Shown here: positions 1-9,581 of the stretch, piece by piece
Layout: each line of letters starts with the position of its first letter
Numbering within the stretch: position 1 is the first letter of the stretch
Assembly: GCF_009660225.1 (NCBI RefSeq)
Contig: NZ_CP045920.1
Coordinates: 620,001-684,000 of the forward strand
Length of the DNA: 64,000 bases
From: Pseudactinotalea sp. HY158
Lineage (GTDB): Bacteria > Actinomycetota > Actinomycetes > Actinomycetales > Beutenbergiaceae
Reading direction: 5' to 3'
Position numbers and translations under genes: made by a program
The notes under the pieces: model-generated
What the model saw: only the letters and a program-made list of their open reading frames with translations
Databases searched by the model: none
What the model was told of the DNA's origin: nothing

Positions 1-627
1 CTTGCCCGCCCCGCAGGGAAGCACGACGACGCCGGAGCCGCCGTGCCAGAACCCCTCGACCGCCTCCTCCTGGTAGGGCCGCAGCGCCCACGTGTCGGTC
101 ACGAGGCCGATCGCGTGCGCCTCGCCGTCGACGTAGCCCGCGAGATCCTCCGCGGGCCAGCCGAGCTTGACGAGCACCTGCTTGAGGTGGCCCCGCTGGC
201 TCGGGTGCACCGCGACGCTCACCTCGTCGATCCGCTCGCCCACGAGGCCCGCCATCCGCTTGGACCGCAGCACCTCGGTGAGCACCGCCACCTCCACCGC
301 GTGCAGCACGAGGCCGTGGGTGGGGTGGGCCACGAGCTGGAGCCGGCCGTAGCGGGACATGGTCTCCGCGACGTCGACGAGCAGCGAATGCGGCACCGGA
401 TAGCGCGAATACGTGATGAGGGCGTCGACCACGTGCTCGGCGTCGAAGCCCGCGGCCCGTGCGTTCCACAGCCCCAGCGGCGTGAGCCGGTAGGTGTGGA
501 TGTGCTCGGGCGCCCGTTCCAACTCCGCGAACGGCGCGATCGCCCGCCGGCAGGCGCCCGCATCCGGGTGGTCGACCTCGAGCAGGAGGGTCTTGTCGGA
601 CTGGACGATGAGCGGGCCGGTGGTCAT
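1..627 (-). CDS. DNA repair helicase XPB, N-terminal part (cut by window edge)
   Basis: Superfamily 2 ATP-dependent DNA helicase of the XPB/Rad25 type found in mycobacteria and relatives, thought to unwind DNA in repair. Only the first 209 residues lie in the window. They hold the N-terminal substrate-recognition domain, and the last visible residues (LPCGAGK) are the start of the Walker A motif GxGKT. The start is an ATG at 627 with GACAAT six bases upstream (634-639), which fits leaderless transcription. The gene order XPB, helicase-associated protein, cold-shock protein, DUF3027 is usual in Micrococcales, although Eis, DUF885 and TA genes sit between here. Family call is confident; the rest of the gene is outside the window. 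Confidence 0.88.
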   Translation of the reverse strand, partial: MTTGPLIVQSDKTLLLEVDHPDAGACRRAIAPFAELERAPEHIHTYRLTPLGLWNARAAGFDAEHVVDALITYSRYPVPHSLLVDVAETMSRYGRLQLVAHPTHGLVLHAVEVAVLTEVLRSKRMAGLVGERIDEVSVAVHPSQRGHLKQVLVKLGWPAEDLAGYVDGEAHAIGLVTDTWALRPYQEEAVEGFWHGGSGVVVLPCGAGK

Positions 628-703
628 CCACCCATTGTCTCAGCCTCCGCCCACGCGCCGGGTGAGTGATCGCACACCCCCGGACGAGCCTCGGCCCCGG
701 CCC

Positions 704-1983
704 TCAGAAGATCCAGTCGACCACGGGCGCGACGGGCCACGACAGCGCCGTCGACGCCGCCGCGAGCGCCCCCGGGTCCGCCGCCGCGACGAGCCCGGCG
801 GCGCGAGCGCCGCGAGCGACGTCCCGCCCAGGTACGCCGCGCTCAGCTCGCGCACGTCGAGCGAGAGGTGAGCTGCGTCGTCCGTACGCGTGACCTCGGG
901 GTGGTCCCACGCGCGCCCGCGCAGCCGCCAGCGCCCGGCGCTCGCGGGCAGGAGGTCGTCGGTCAGCTCGAGGACGACGTCCACGTCGCCCGCGAGCGTG
1001 CGCGCCGTGAGCGCCCCGGGCACGTCGACGAGGCGCAGCCAGGAGTTGTCCTGGTAGGTCGGGCTGCAACGGCGCAGGTCGAGCAGCCAGTCGAGCAGCG
1101 GATCGTCGAGCGCGAGCATCGGCGTGCGGATCGTCGTCATGAGGTCGAGGTCGAGGAGCACCCGCCACAGCCGGTGGGTCGCGGCGGGGTCGAGGCCCAC
1201 GGCCCCGCCCACGCGCACGACCCCGGTCGGGCCGGCCGCCTCCCAGGCGAGCGAGCGGCGGAACGTGGCATAGGCGCGCACCTCCGCACCGCGCACGAGC
1301 ACGACCTTGCGGGCCTCGAGACCGCCCCGCAGGGCGGGGGTGTCGGCGGCGCGGGAGGCCGCCAGCGCCGGGGTCTCCCACGTGGCCCAGCCCGGACGCC
1401 CCAGGCCCCGGCGGCCGTGCTCGCGATGCACCCCGGACACGAGGTCGGCGTGCACCGCGGGGTCCCAGTCGGCGATCTCGACGGTCAGCTCCGCGGCCTC
1501 GCGCGCGGCCGGGCCGGGCAGCGGGCGCAGCTCGGCGGCGCGCGGGATGGTCAACTCGAGGTGGCGGGTGGCCAGGCCGTAGCCGAAGCGGCCGTAGATC
1601 GCCGGCTCGGCGGCCGTGAGCCCGGAGACCACCTCGCCCGCCTCGACGCAGCCGGCCAGGTGCCGGGTGATCATCGCCCGGAGCAGTCCCCGGCGCCGAT
1701 GCCCCGGATGCACGCCGACCCACGTGAGCCAGCCGCAGCGGGCGTGTCCGCCGGGCACGGGGTAGGCCGCGAGCGGGTGGGTCGAATGGATCGCGGCGAG
1801 CGGGCCGCCGGGTTCGGGGCCCGATTCGATTCCCCACGTGCGCTCCCACGTGAGCGGATCGGGCGCGGTGAGCTGGTCCTCGAGGCTCGTGCCGGTGGGG
1901 AAGACCATCGTGTCCAGGCCCACGACCTCCCGCCGGCGCTCGGGTCCGAGCCGGACGAATCTGTACGGTGCGGGCACGGTCAT
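704..1983 (-). CDS. Eis-like GNAT N-acetyltransferase, frameshifted near its end
   Basis: Member of the Eis family: two GNAT folds plus a sterol-carrier-like C-terminal domain. In mycobacteria Eis acetylates aminoglycosides and lysines; the substrate here is unknown. The N-terminal acetyl-CoA loop is visible as VHPGHRRRGLLRAM, and the family's typical end WPVAP...DWIF is present but in another frame. The shift lies at about 797-806 in a G/C stretch, where one extra base would turn LAP-PG into LAAAGL and restore a protein of about 426 residues, the family's normal size. ATG start at 1983 with CAGACT six bases upstream. It may be a sequencing error or a true late frameshift; in the unshifted frame translation continues to 640 with an arginine-rich tail. 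Confidence 0.82.
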
Positions 1984-2106
1984 GGGCCCAGTCTGGCGAG
2001 GCCCGGCGGGCGGGGCAATGGAATTCCGGTGCACGGTGCGCGATCGCCCACCCGGAGGTGGACCTGGGTCCTATCGGCGCCGAAGTGTGGCGGATAGCCT
2101 GGCGTC

Positions 2107-3789
2107 ATGCCTGTTGAGTCGCGGACCTCCACGCCCATCGATGCCCTGTGCGAACGCTTCCTCCTCTCCCTGGCCGAGCTGCAGCCGGAGCTGCGGATCT
2201 ACCTCGGGCTCGCGGGCGACCGCACCGCGTTCACCGACCTGTCCCCGGCCGGGCGCGAGGCCGAGCGGGCGCTGTTCACCCGCACCCGGGCCGAGCTCGT
2301 CGGGATCGAGGTGAAGGACGAGGTCGACTGGGTCACGAAGATCGAGCTCGCCCGCGACCTGGGCCTGCGGCTCGAGGTGCTCGAGGCCAAGTGGGATCAG
2401 CGCGACCTGAACAACCTCGCGAGCCCCTCCCAGGAGATCCGGCAGAGCTTCGACCTGCTGCCCAGGGCGACCGAGGAGGACTGGGCCGTCGTCGCCGGCC
2501 GGCTCGCGGGGGTTCCAGGCGCGATGGCCGGCTACCTGACCACGCTGCGGGAGGGGATCGCCGAGCACAACACGCCCGCGCGCCGGCAGGCCGAGATCGT
2601 CGCCGCCACGCTCACCGACTACCTCGACGGCGAGGGCTACTTCGGGCGGCTCATCGCGCCGTCCGCCGGGCTCGTCGGCGCGGGGCTGCGGGCCGACCTC
2701 GAGCGCGGAGCGGCGGCGGCCACGGGCGCCTACGCCGAGTTCGCCCAGTTCCTGCGCGAGGAACTGCTCCCCGGGGCGACGCCGAACGACGGCGTGGGCC
2801 GCGACCTGTACGACCTGCAGTTGCGCCGCTTCCTCGGCGCGACCGTGGAGCTCGACGAGACGTACGAATGGGGGCTGGCCGAGCTCGCGCGGATGCGCGC
2901 CGAACAGGAGGAGATCGCCGGTCGGATCGTGCCCGGGGGGACCGTGGCCGAGGCGATCGCCCACCTGGACTCCGATCCCGCCCGCCGGCTGCACGGCACC
3001 CGCGCGCTGCGGGAGTGGATGCAGGCCACGGCGGACGAGGCGATCGACGCCCTCGGCCGGGAGCACTTCGACATCCCCGCACCGGTGCGGACCCTCGAGT
3101 GCATGATCGCGCCGACGACGTCCGGGGAGATCTACTACACCCCGCCCTCGGACGACTTCTCCCGCCCGGGGCAGATGTGGTGGGCCGTGCCCGAGGGGGT
3201 GACGGAGTTCAACACGTGGCGCGAGAAGACCACCGTGTACCACGAGGGCGTGCCCGGACACCATCTGCAGCTCGGGCAGGCGGTCTACAACCGCGAGCAG
3301 CTCAACTCGTGGCGCCGGGCGGCGGGCACGTCCGGGCACGCGGAGGGGTGGGCGCTGTACGCCGAGCGACTCATGGACGAGCTCGGCTACCTGAGCGACC
3401 CGGGCGATCGGCTCGGCATGCTCGACGGGCAGCGGATGCGCGCGGCCCGGGTGGTGCTCGACATCGGGGTGCACCTGGGCAAGGTCCGCCCGGACGGCGA
3501 GGGTCGCTGGACCTACGACTACGCGCTCGAGTTCATGCGCGAGAACGTGAACATGGACGACAAGTTCGTGCAGTTCGAGGTGAACCGGTACTTCGGCTGG
3601 CCCGGCCAGGCGCCCTCCTACAAGCTGGGTCAGCGCATCTTCGACGAGCTGCGTGCCGACGTGCAGGAGGTCGAGGGGGCCGGCTTCGACTTCAAGGACT
3701 ATCACCGGAGGATCCTCGACATGGGCGGCGTCGGGCTCGACACGCTGCGGGCGGCGGTCGGTCGGCAGGTCGCGGGCCACCGGCATTAG
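2107..3789 (+). CDS. DUF885 family metallopeptidase-like protein
   Basis: A 560-residue protein of the DUF885 family, predicted zinc-dependent peptidases of unknown substrate. The motif HEGVPGHH at residues 379-386 is the HExxH-like metal site that defines the family, followed by the conserved GHAEGWALYAE segment. There is no signal peptide, so it is probably cytoplasmic. The start is ATG 2107, chosen because TAGCCT (2095-2100) sits six bases upstream as expected for a leaderless mRNA. It diverges from the Eis-like gene across about 120 bases. Family membership is clear; the activity is inferred from the motif only. Confidence 0.88.
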   Translation: MPVESRTSTPIDALCERFLLSLAELQPELRIYLGLAGDRTAFTDLSPAGREAERALFTRTRAELVGIEVKDEVDWVTKIELARDLGLRLEVLEAKWDQRDLNNLASPSQEIRQSFDLLPRATEEDWAVVAGRLAGVPGAMAGYLTTLREGIAEHNTPARRQAEIVAATLTDYLDGEGYFGRLIAPSAGLVGAGLRADLERGAAAATGAYAEFAQFLREELLPGATPNDGVGRDLYDLQLRRFLGATVELDETYEWGLAELARMRAEQEEIAGRIVPGGTVAEAIAHLDSDPARRLHGTRALREWMQATADEAIDALGREHFDIPAPVRTLECMIAPTTSGEIYYTPPSDDFSRPGQMWWAVPEGVTEFNTWREKTTVYHEGVPGHHLQLGQAVYNREQLNSWRRAAGTSGHAEGWALYAERLMDELGYLSDPGDRLGMLDGQRMRAARVVLDIGVHLGKVRPDGEGRWTYDYALEFMRENVNMDDKFVQFEVNRYFGWPGQAPSYKLGQRIFDELRADVQEVEGAGFDFKDYHRRILDMGGVGLDTLRAAVGRQVAGHRH

Positions 3790-3844
3790 CAGGGGCCGGC
3801 GCCGCGGATGCGGACAGCAGGCGGCGGTCATTCGCGAGGGGCCC

Positions 3845-3880
3845 TTGCGCTGGTCGCGTGCTGTAGCCACAATTGTGTAC
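3845..3880 (+). promoter_or_regulatory. Promoter and operator of the RelBE-like pair
   Basis: TTGCGC at 3845-3850 and CACAAT at 3868-3873 are spaced by 17 bases and place the transcription start at the antitoxin ATG (3881). A perfect 10-base palindrome, CACAATTGTG (3868-3877), covers the -10 element. This is where an autorepressing toxin-antitoxin complex would be expected to bind. There is no Shine-Dalgarno sequence. Assignment is from sequence pattern only. Confidence 0.5.
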
Positions 3881-4147
3881 ATGTCTACCGGGCCCCTTCG
3901 TGATATCCGCAACCGCTTCAGCGACGTTGTCGACCGCGTCCAGCACGAGCACGAACGCGTGACGGTCACGCGCAACGGGCGACCCGCCGCGGTCATCATC
4001 AGTCCCGACGACCTGGCCGCACTCGAGGAGACCTTGGCCGTACTGAGTGACCCGCAGGCACTGGCCGATATTCGCGAGGCCGATGCGGCCTACGCGGCCG
4101 GAGAGGTCGTTCGCGGCGCCGACGCGGCTCGTGCCCTGCGGCGGTGA
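3881..4147 (+). CDS. Type II antitoxin, Phd/YefM (RelB-like) family
   Basis: An 88-residue antitoxin that should bind its own operator and neutralise the toxin encoded directly downstream. The Phd/YefM N-terminal DNA-binding fold is recognisable in LRDIRNRFSDVVDRV and the strand pair VTVTRNGRPAAVIIS. The acidic C-terminal part is the usual toxin-binding tail. The start is the ATG at 3881, four bases after the palindrome, giving a leaderless message. The stop overlaps the toxin start (GTGA), so the two are translationally coupled. Confidence 0.85.
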   Translation: MSTGPLRDIRNRFSDVVDRVQHEHERVTVTRNGRPAAVIISPDDLAALEETLAVLSDPQALADIREADAAYAAGEVVRGADAARALRR

Positions 4148-4428
4148 ACGAGGAGGAGGCACCGTTCGAATTGGTGCTGGCGCCACCAGCGGTTCGGGCG
4201 ATCCAGCAGGCCTTGCCCGAGGCGGTCGCGACCGCCGTCCTCGAGTTCGCCACCGGAGCGCTCGTGCGGAACCCTCGGAGGGTCGGCACGCCCCTTCGCG
4301 GCGAACTCGCCGGCATCTACTCGGCGCGACGAGGAACGTATCGCGTGCTCTATCGCATCAACGACGCCGACCACGACGTCGTTGTCCTACGGATCGAGCA
4401 CAGGCGAGACGCGTATCGGGCACGCTGA
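4144..4428 (+). CDS. RelE/ParE-type toxin
   Basis: A 94-residue protein of the RelE/ParE superfamily, most like RelE mRNA interferases, which cut mRNA in the ribosomal A site. Visible family features are LAPPAVRAIQ at the start, the GTPLRGELAGIYSARRGTYRVLYRI core and the closing strand VVVLRIEHRRDAYR. The conserved C-terminal Arg/His/Tyr residues expected for activity are present, so it looks intact. It starts with GTG at 4144 inside the antitoxin stop. Whether it acts on ribosomes (RelE) or gyrase (ParE) cannot be told from sequence; RelE is favoured. Confidence 0.83.
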   Translation: MNEEEAPFELVLAPPAVRAIQQALPEAVATAVLEFATGALVRNPRRVGTPLRGELAGIYSARRGTYRVLYRINDADHDVVVLRIEHRRDAYRAR

Positions 4429-4512
4429 GCAGGCGCTCCCGTCCGAGGGCCGAGAGTGTCGGCGCGGGCGGGAACCGCCGGTCGACATCGGGTGCACCTG
4501 GGCAAGGCCGGT

Positions 4513-6767
4513 TCAGGCCGGGTCGACCCGGATGAGCCGGTGCACCGCGAGCACGATCTCGGCGTCGCGGGTCACGTCGAGGAGCCGGATCCTGCCGCCG
4601 TCGACGCTCAGTACCCGCACCGTGCGTTCGTCGATGCGGCCCCGATCGGCGGCCACGGCGATGCGGACGTGGCGCCCGTGCGCGGCGGCGACCCGGAGCA
4701 GTTCCAGTTGGTCCGCCGTGACGGAGTCGCCCGCGGCGTCGAACTCCCCGGCGAGCACCGCCTCCTCCCGGGCATCGCCCTCGCGCAGCCGGGTCACGAC
4801 CTGTTCGGCCGGCACCGGCGCCGCGGCCTCGGCCCGTCGCCGGGTCCGCGTGGCCCGCACCGCGGTGCGGGCGTCGGGGAGGAGCTCGCCACTGGCGGAC
4901 TCGGGCCGGGCCGCCGCCCCCGCCTCGCGCAGCAGGCCCAGCACGGCCGCCTCCCGAGCGTGCTCACGGCGACGGTCGGCGCGAGCAGCCGCAGGCCGAG
5001 CCGCGGGTCGGCGACGAGCTCGGCGAGGGCCGGCGCACTCGCGCGCACGTAGCAGCCCACGGCCCCGACACGGATCGAGCCGTGGCGACGGCCGGCGTCC
5101 TCGATCAGATACTCGAGCGCCTGCGGCAGCGGCGTACGACTCCGGGCGCGCAGCCGCTCGAGGAGCTCCTCCGCCGACAGGCCGCGCTCGAGCGCCGCGG
5201 CCACCGATCCGGGGGTGAACCGCACGGTGAGGCCCTGGCCGTGGCTCTCCGTCAGCGCGGCGAGCTCGACCAGCTCGCCCAGCTCCCGGCTCGGCGGTCC
5301 GGGCACGATGCCGGTGAGGTCTCCCTGGATGATCAGCTCGTCCACGGGAGCGGGCGCCACCCGCGCCCAGGCGGCGGCGAGCGCGTCCGGCCCGGACCCG
5401 CCCCGGCCCGGGGGCTCCAGCACGGCCCGCCCGAGCACCGTGAGCGCACCGGCGGCCACGAGGCCCAGCTCGGCGGCCTCGGCGCACACGGCGGCGACCG
5501 TCTCCGCGGGCGGCGCCGACCGGGGCGAATGCCAGGCGAGGTGGGCGGTGAGGTCCGTGAGCGCGGGGGCGTGGGAGTCCGGCCAGGCGGCGAGCGCCTC
5601 GAGCACCTGCCGGCGCAGCGCGGGCGCCCAGGCGCGGTCGACCTCGGGGGTGAGCGCGGCCCGGATGCCGGTGCGCCGGGCCGTGTTGCCCGCGCTCCCC
5701 ACGAGCCACGACACCTGCGTCTGCTCGAGCCATGCCCGCACGCACGCGGCCCACTGCTCCCCCGGGGACGACCCCGCCCAGCCACCGGCCCGGAGCGTCG
5801 GCGCCCAGCCGTCGGCGTCGAGGCCCGCGTGGATCCCGATCAGGCCGGCGGCGTCGGCCACCTGAACGGCCAGCGCGAATCGGCCCAGGTCCTGCGGCCG
5901 CGCCGACGAGCTCTCGAGCCGGGCCGCGGCGGCGCGCAGCTCCCGCACCCCGAGTCCGCCGGAGCGAAGCACCGTGGCCGGTTCCTCGCCCCACAGGTCG
6001 AGCAGACCGCCGATCCGCCGCAGGAACGCGCCGGCCGCCTCGAGTGCCTCGGCGGTCACCATCGCCGCCATGCGCTCCGCGCCGGCCGGGGTCGGCGGGG
6101 CCGGGGGAGCGGCGGTGGCCACATGCGGCGCGCGGACGGCCAGGCCCACCTCCCGCGGCAGCACCACCTGGGTCGGGCTGATCCGGGCGAGCACGTGATG
6201 GGCGAGGAGCCAGGTGACCGCATCCGGGACCTCCCCCTCGGGATGTGAGCCCGTGGCCGGGCCGCGGGCGAGGGAGCGCACCATCGCCGCCGCCGCGGGG
6301 GGCGCGCCGGCGAGGATCGCGGTGAGGGCCGCCGGCGTCGCGGGAACGAGCCCCGGGTCGGGCGCCACATCCGGGACGGCCGGCCCGAGACCGAGGGTGA
6401 GCCGGTGCCACGGCGTGCCCCGGAGCGCCTCGGCCGCGGCGGGCACGAGCTCCTCGTCGAGCACGAGTGCGAGCCGGGTGAGTTCGGCGAGCCGGTCGGC
6501 CGCCTCGGCCGTGGAGGTGCCGAGCGCGCCCGCGAGCTCCACGGGGGCGGCCGGGACCCGCCCGATGGCGAGCGCCTCGGCGGCGCGCAGCGGCGGTGCC
6601 GGAAGCCGGCCGAGCGCGCGCTGGACGGAGGCCGGGCTCAGTGCCCGCACCGCCAAGGCCGCGGTCGAGGAGGGCTGGGGCGTGGCCAGGTCCTGCCGGG
6701 CGTGCACCAGGGCCGTGAGTTCCCCATCGGAGGCCGCCCGCAGCCGCCGCATCAGATCGGTGCGCAC
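4513..6767 (-). CDS. Helicase-associated (XPB/Ssl2-like C-terminal) domain protein, frameshifted
   Basis: A protein of about 750 residues typical of actinobacteria and encoded near XPB. It is annotated in relatives as a helicase C-terminal domain-containing protein (Helicase_C_3 type) and its role is unknown. It has a long alpha-helical N-terminal half and a conserved block VDELIIQGDLTGIVPGPPS. The reading frame breaks at about 4950-4965 (after LAPTVAVST); the family's end (AAVLGLLREAG ... VHRLIRVDPA) follows in another frame down to the stop at 4513. One added base would join them. GTG start at 6767 with TAGCAT six bases upstream. Confidence 0.82.
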
Positions 6768-6947
6768 GGATCCATGCTAGCGGCGGCGGCGAACCGGCCG
6801 GCCGGGCGAGGGTGGGCAGTGCCGGCCGGACGGTGCCGCCCGGACGGGGTCGCCCGGGCGGAGCCTGGACGGGTAGCCTATGGGTGTCGGCCCGCGGGGC
6901 CGGTCGCGCGCGTGCGTGCCGATCGTTTCGAGAGCAGAGGGATTCGC

Positions 6948-7331
6948 GTGCCCAGCGGCAAGGTCAAGTTCTACGATGCCGATCGCGGCTTCGGCTTCAT
7001 CGCCTCCGACGACGGAAGCGAAGTGTTCCTGCACGCCTCCGCGCTGCCCGCCGACACCCCCGCCCCCCGCCCCGGTGCCCGGGTGGAATTCGGGGTGGCC
7101 GACGGTCGCCGTGGCCCCCAGGCCCTGGCGGTCACCGTTCTCGACGAGGGGCCCTCGGTCAGCCGCGCTCGACGCAAGCCGGCCGATCAGATGGTTCCCA
7201 TCGTCGAGGACCTCATCACCCTCCTCGACCGTTCCGGGGGCCGGCTCCGCTCGGGCCGCTACCCCGAACGGGCGGAGGCCACCAAGATCGCCTCGGTCCT
7301 GCGGGCCGTGGCCGACGAATTCGACGCGTGA
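6948..7331 (+). CDS. Cold-shock domain protein with C-terminal extension
   Basis: A 127-residue RNA/single-stranded-DNA-binding protein. Residues 1-65 are a cold-shock domain with the RNP motifs GKVKFYDADRGFGFI and VFLHASAL. The remaining half is an actinobacterial extension (DQMVPIVEDLITLLDR ...) of unknown role. The GTG start at 6948 is preceded by an AGAGGG ribosome site. It is followed 10 bases later by the DUF3027 gene, so the two are probably cotranscribed. Family call is secure. Confidence 0.92.
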   Translation: MPSGKVKFYDADRGFGFIASDDGSEVFLHASALPADTPAPRPGARVEFGVADGRRGPQALAVTVLDEGPSVSRARRKPADQMVPIVEDLITLLDRSGGRLRSGRYPERAEATKIASVLRAVADEFDA

Positions 7332-7341
7332 GCGAAACCAT

Positions 7342-8310
7342 ATGACTGCTTCCCCCATTCCCGCCGCCACCAAATCCGGAAAGGACGCCGTGCTGGCGGA
7401 TGCGGTCGACCGCGCCCGCGAGGCGGCACTGGCCGACGGCGAGGACTTCGTCGGCGACCACCTCGGCTTCGTGCTCGAGGACGTGCGCCGCGGCACCCAC
7501 TACTTCGCGTGCACCCACCCCGGGTATCACGGCTGGATGTGGGCCGTCACGGTGACCCGCATCGCCCGCGCCCGCAAGGCCACGGTGTGCGAGAGCGGGC
7601 TGCTGCCCGGGCCGAGCGCGCTGCTCGCCCAGGCCTGGGTGCCGTGGGCCGACCGGCTCGCCCCCGGCGACCTGCGCCCCACCGACCGGCTTCCCTACGA
7701 CGGGGACGATGCGCGGCTCGAGTCCGGCTACGTCGCCACCGGCGACCCCGAGACGGACCGGGTCGCCATCGTCGAGCTCGGCCTCGACCGCACCCGGGTG
7801 ATGACCCGACCCGCGCTCGATGCGACCGCGACCCGGTGGTACAACTCGGTCCACGGACCCTCCTCCGCCGGATCCAAGGCGGCCGAGGCGGACTGCAGCA
7901 CCTGCGGCTTCCTGATCCCGCTCGCGGGCCACCTGGGAACGTTGTTCGGCGTGTGCGCGAACGAGTGGTCCCCCGACGACGGCAAGGTCGTCAGCCTCGA
8001 CCACGGCTGCGGCGCCCACTCGGAGACCGACGTCGCCGACCAGGGCCCCGACTGGCAGCAGAGCGCGCCCGTGATCGACGAGAGCAACCTCGAACTCTCC
8101 GCCGCGGAACCAGCCGAGGCGGCCCCTGAGGCGACCCCGGAACCGGCCCCGGAGGCGGCCGCGGAACCAGCCGCGGCCGACCCGGAACCGGCCGCGGCCG
8201 ATGAGGTCGACCCGGAATCGGCCGCCCCGGAATCGGCCGCCCCGGAGGCACCCGGTGCCGAGACGGACGCGCCCGCGCCGGCCCCCGAGGGCGACACGCC
8301 CGCGTCATGA
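7342..8310 (+). CDS. DUF3027 domain protein
   Basis: A 322-residue actinobacterial protein of unknown function. The first 250 residues are the DUF3027 domain with its characteristic conserved cysteines (DCSTCGF, FGVCANEWS) and the closing motif DHGCGAHSETD, which may bind a metal. The last 70 residues are a low-complexity tail of Ala, Pro and Glu repeats (EPAAADPEPAAAD). The start is ATG 7342. The stop overlaps the next ATG by four bases (ATGA), indicating coupling to the MFS transporter. Confidence 0.88.
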   Translation: MTASPIPAATKSGKDAVLADAVDRAREAALADGEDFVGDHLGFVLEDVRRGTHYFACTHPGYHGWMWAVTVTRIARARKATVCESGLLPGPSALLAQAWVPWADRLAPGDLRPTDRLPYDGDDARLESGYVATGDPETDRVAIVELGLDRTRVMTRPALDATATRWYNSVHGPSSAGSKAAEADCSTCGFLIPLAGHLGTLFGVCANEWSPDDGKVVSLDHGCGAHSETDVADQGPDWQQSAPVIDESNLELSAAEPAEAAPEATPEPAPEAAAEPAAADPEPAAADEVDPESAAPESAAPEAPGAETDAPAPAPEGDTPAS

Positions 8311-9581
8311 GCCCCTCCCGGGACCCGCGCACGACGGAGGACCCGGTGACCGCCGGGATCACGTCGCTGCGCCCGCTCGTCCCGGGCGTGTACCTGCCCT
8401 CGCTGCTCTTCGAGATCGGCGTCGGCGCCGTGCTGCCGATGATTCCGGTCATCGCCTCCTCCCTCGGCGCCGACCTGGGCACCGCCGCGTTCATCGCCGC
8501 GCTGCTGCCGATCGGGCACATCCTCGCCGACGTGCCCGCCGGGGCGCTCGCCGCCAGATTCGGCGACCGGGCGGCCATGATCGGCTCCTCCGGCGCCGCG
8601 GTGATCGGCGCCGTCCTCGCCGGTCTGTCCGGGGTGACCGGCAGCCTGGCGATGCTGGCGATCGGCGTGCTCCTGCTCGGGGCGACCGAGGCCGTCTACG
8701 GGCTCGCCCGGCAGTCCTACCTCACCGAGGCCGTGCACCCGCTGCGCCGGGCCCGCGCCATGTCGACCCTCGGCGGGGTCCACCGGATCGGACTGTTCAT
8801 CGGCCCCTTCGCCGGCGCCGGACTCGCCCTGGTCGCAGGCTCCTCGGCGGCGTTCTGGCTCGCCGGGGCGACCTCGCTGGCCGCCGCCGCGGTCGTCTTC
8901 TCCACCGCCGAGATCGCGGGCGAGCGCGCACCGACCGGGGGAGCCGGACGGGCGAGCATGGCGCAGGTGCTCCGCGACAACCGCGAGGTCTTCGCCACCC
9001 TCGGCGTGGCCATCCTGCTCATCGGCGCCGTCCGCGGGGCGCGGCAGGTCGTGCTGCCGCTGTGGACCGAATCCCTCGGCTACTCCCCGGCGGCGACCTC
9101 GCTCGTCTTCGGGATCGCCGGCGCCGTGGACATGCTGCTGTTCTATCCCGCGGGCAAGGTCATGGACCGGCTCGGACGGCTCTGGGTCGCCATCCCCTCG
9201 ATGATCGTCATGGGCCTCACCCTGCTCGCGCTGCCGCTCGCCACCACATTCGCCTCGATCTGCGTGATCGCGGTCGTGCTCGGCTTCGGCAACGGCATCG
9301 GATCGGGCATCCTCATGACCCTCGGCGCCGACACCGCCCCGGCGGAGCAGCGCTCCCAGTACCTCGGCATCTGGCGCGTCTTCGCCGACTCCGGCAGCGC
9401 CACGGGACCCCTGATCGTCTCCGCCGGCGCCGCGGCCGGATCCCTCGCCGCCGGCATCATGGCCGTCGGCGTGCTCAGCGCGGGCACCGTGGCCGCGCTC
9501 GCCCGCTGGGTACCCCGGTGGTCGGTGCACGCGAACCGCCGCACCCGGCGCGAGGCCGGCATCGAGCCGGGCGCCCCGTGA
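8307..9581 (+). CDS. MFS transporter
   Basis: A 424-residue integral membrane protein with about twelve hydrophobic segments. The cytoplasmic loop motif of the major facilitator superfamily is seen twice, as GALAARFGDRAA and AGKVMDRLGRLW. The substrate is not predictable; such proteins are often annotated as drug or sugar efflux. It overlaps the DUF3027 stop at its 5' end and the VLRF1 start at its 3' end (GTGA), so it sits in the middle of a coupled operon running from the cold-shock gene. Confidence 0.88.
   Translation: MSPSRDPRTTEDPVTAGITSLRPLVPGVYLPSLLFEIGVGAVLPMIPVIASSLGADLGTAAFIAALLPIGHILADVPAGALAARFGDRAAMIGSSGAAVIGAVLAGLSGVTGSLAMLAIGVLLLGATEAVYGLARQSYLTEAVHPLRRARAMSTLGGVHRIGLFIGPFAGAGLALVAGSSAAFWLAGATSLAAAAVVFSTAEIAGERAPTGGAGRASMAQVLRDNREVFATLGVAILLIGAVRGARQVVLPLWTESLGYSPAATSLVFGIAGAVDMLLFYPAGKVMDRLGRLWVAIPSMIVMGLTLLALPLATTFASICVIAVVLGFGNGIGSGILMTLGADTAPAEQRSQYLGIWRVFADSGSATGPLIVSAGAAAGSLAAGIMAVGVLSAGTVAALARWVPRWSVHANRRTRREAGIEPGAP

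Noticed and set aside
2071-3999. A 642-codon - strand frame opposite the DUF885 gene
   Set aside because: Antisense shadow. The + strand contains the intact HEGVPGHH metal motif and a leaderless start.
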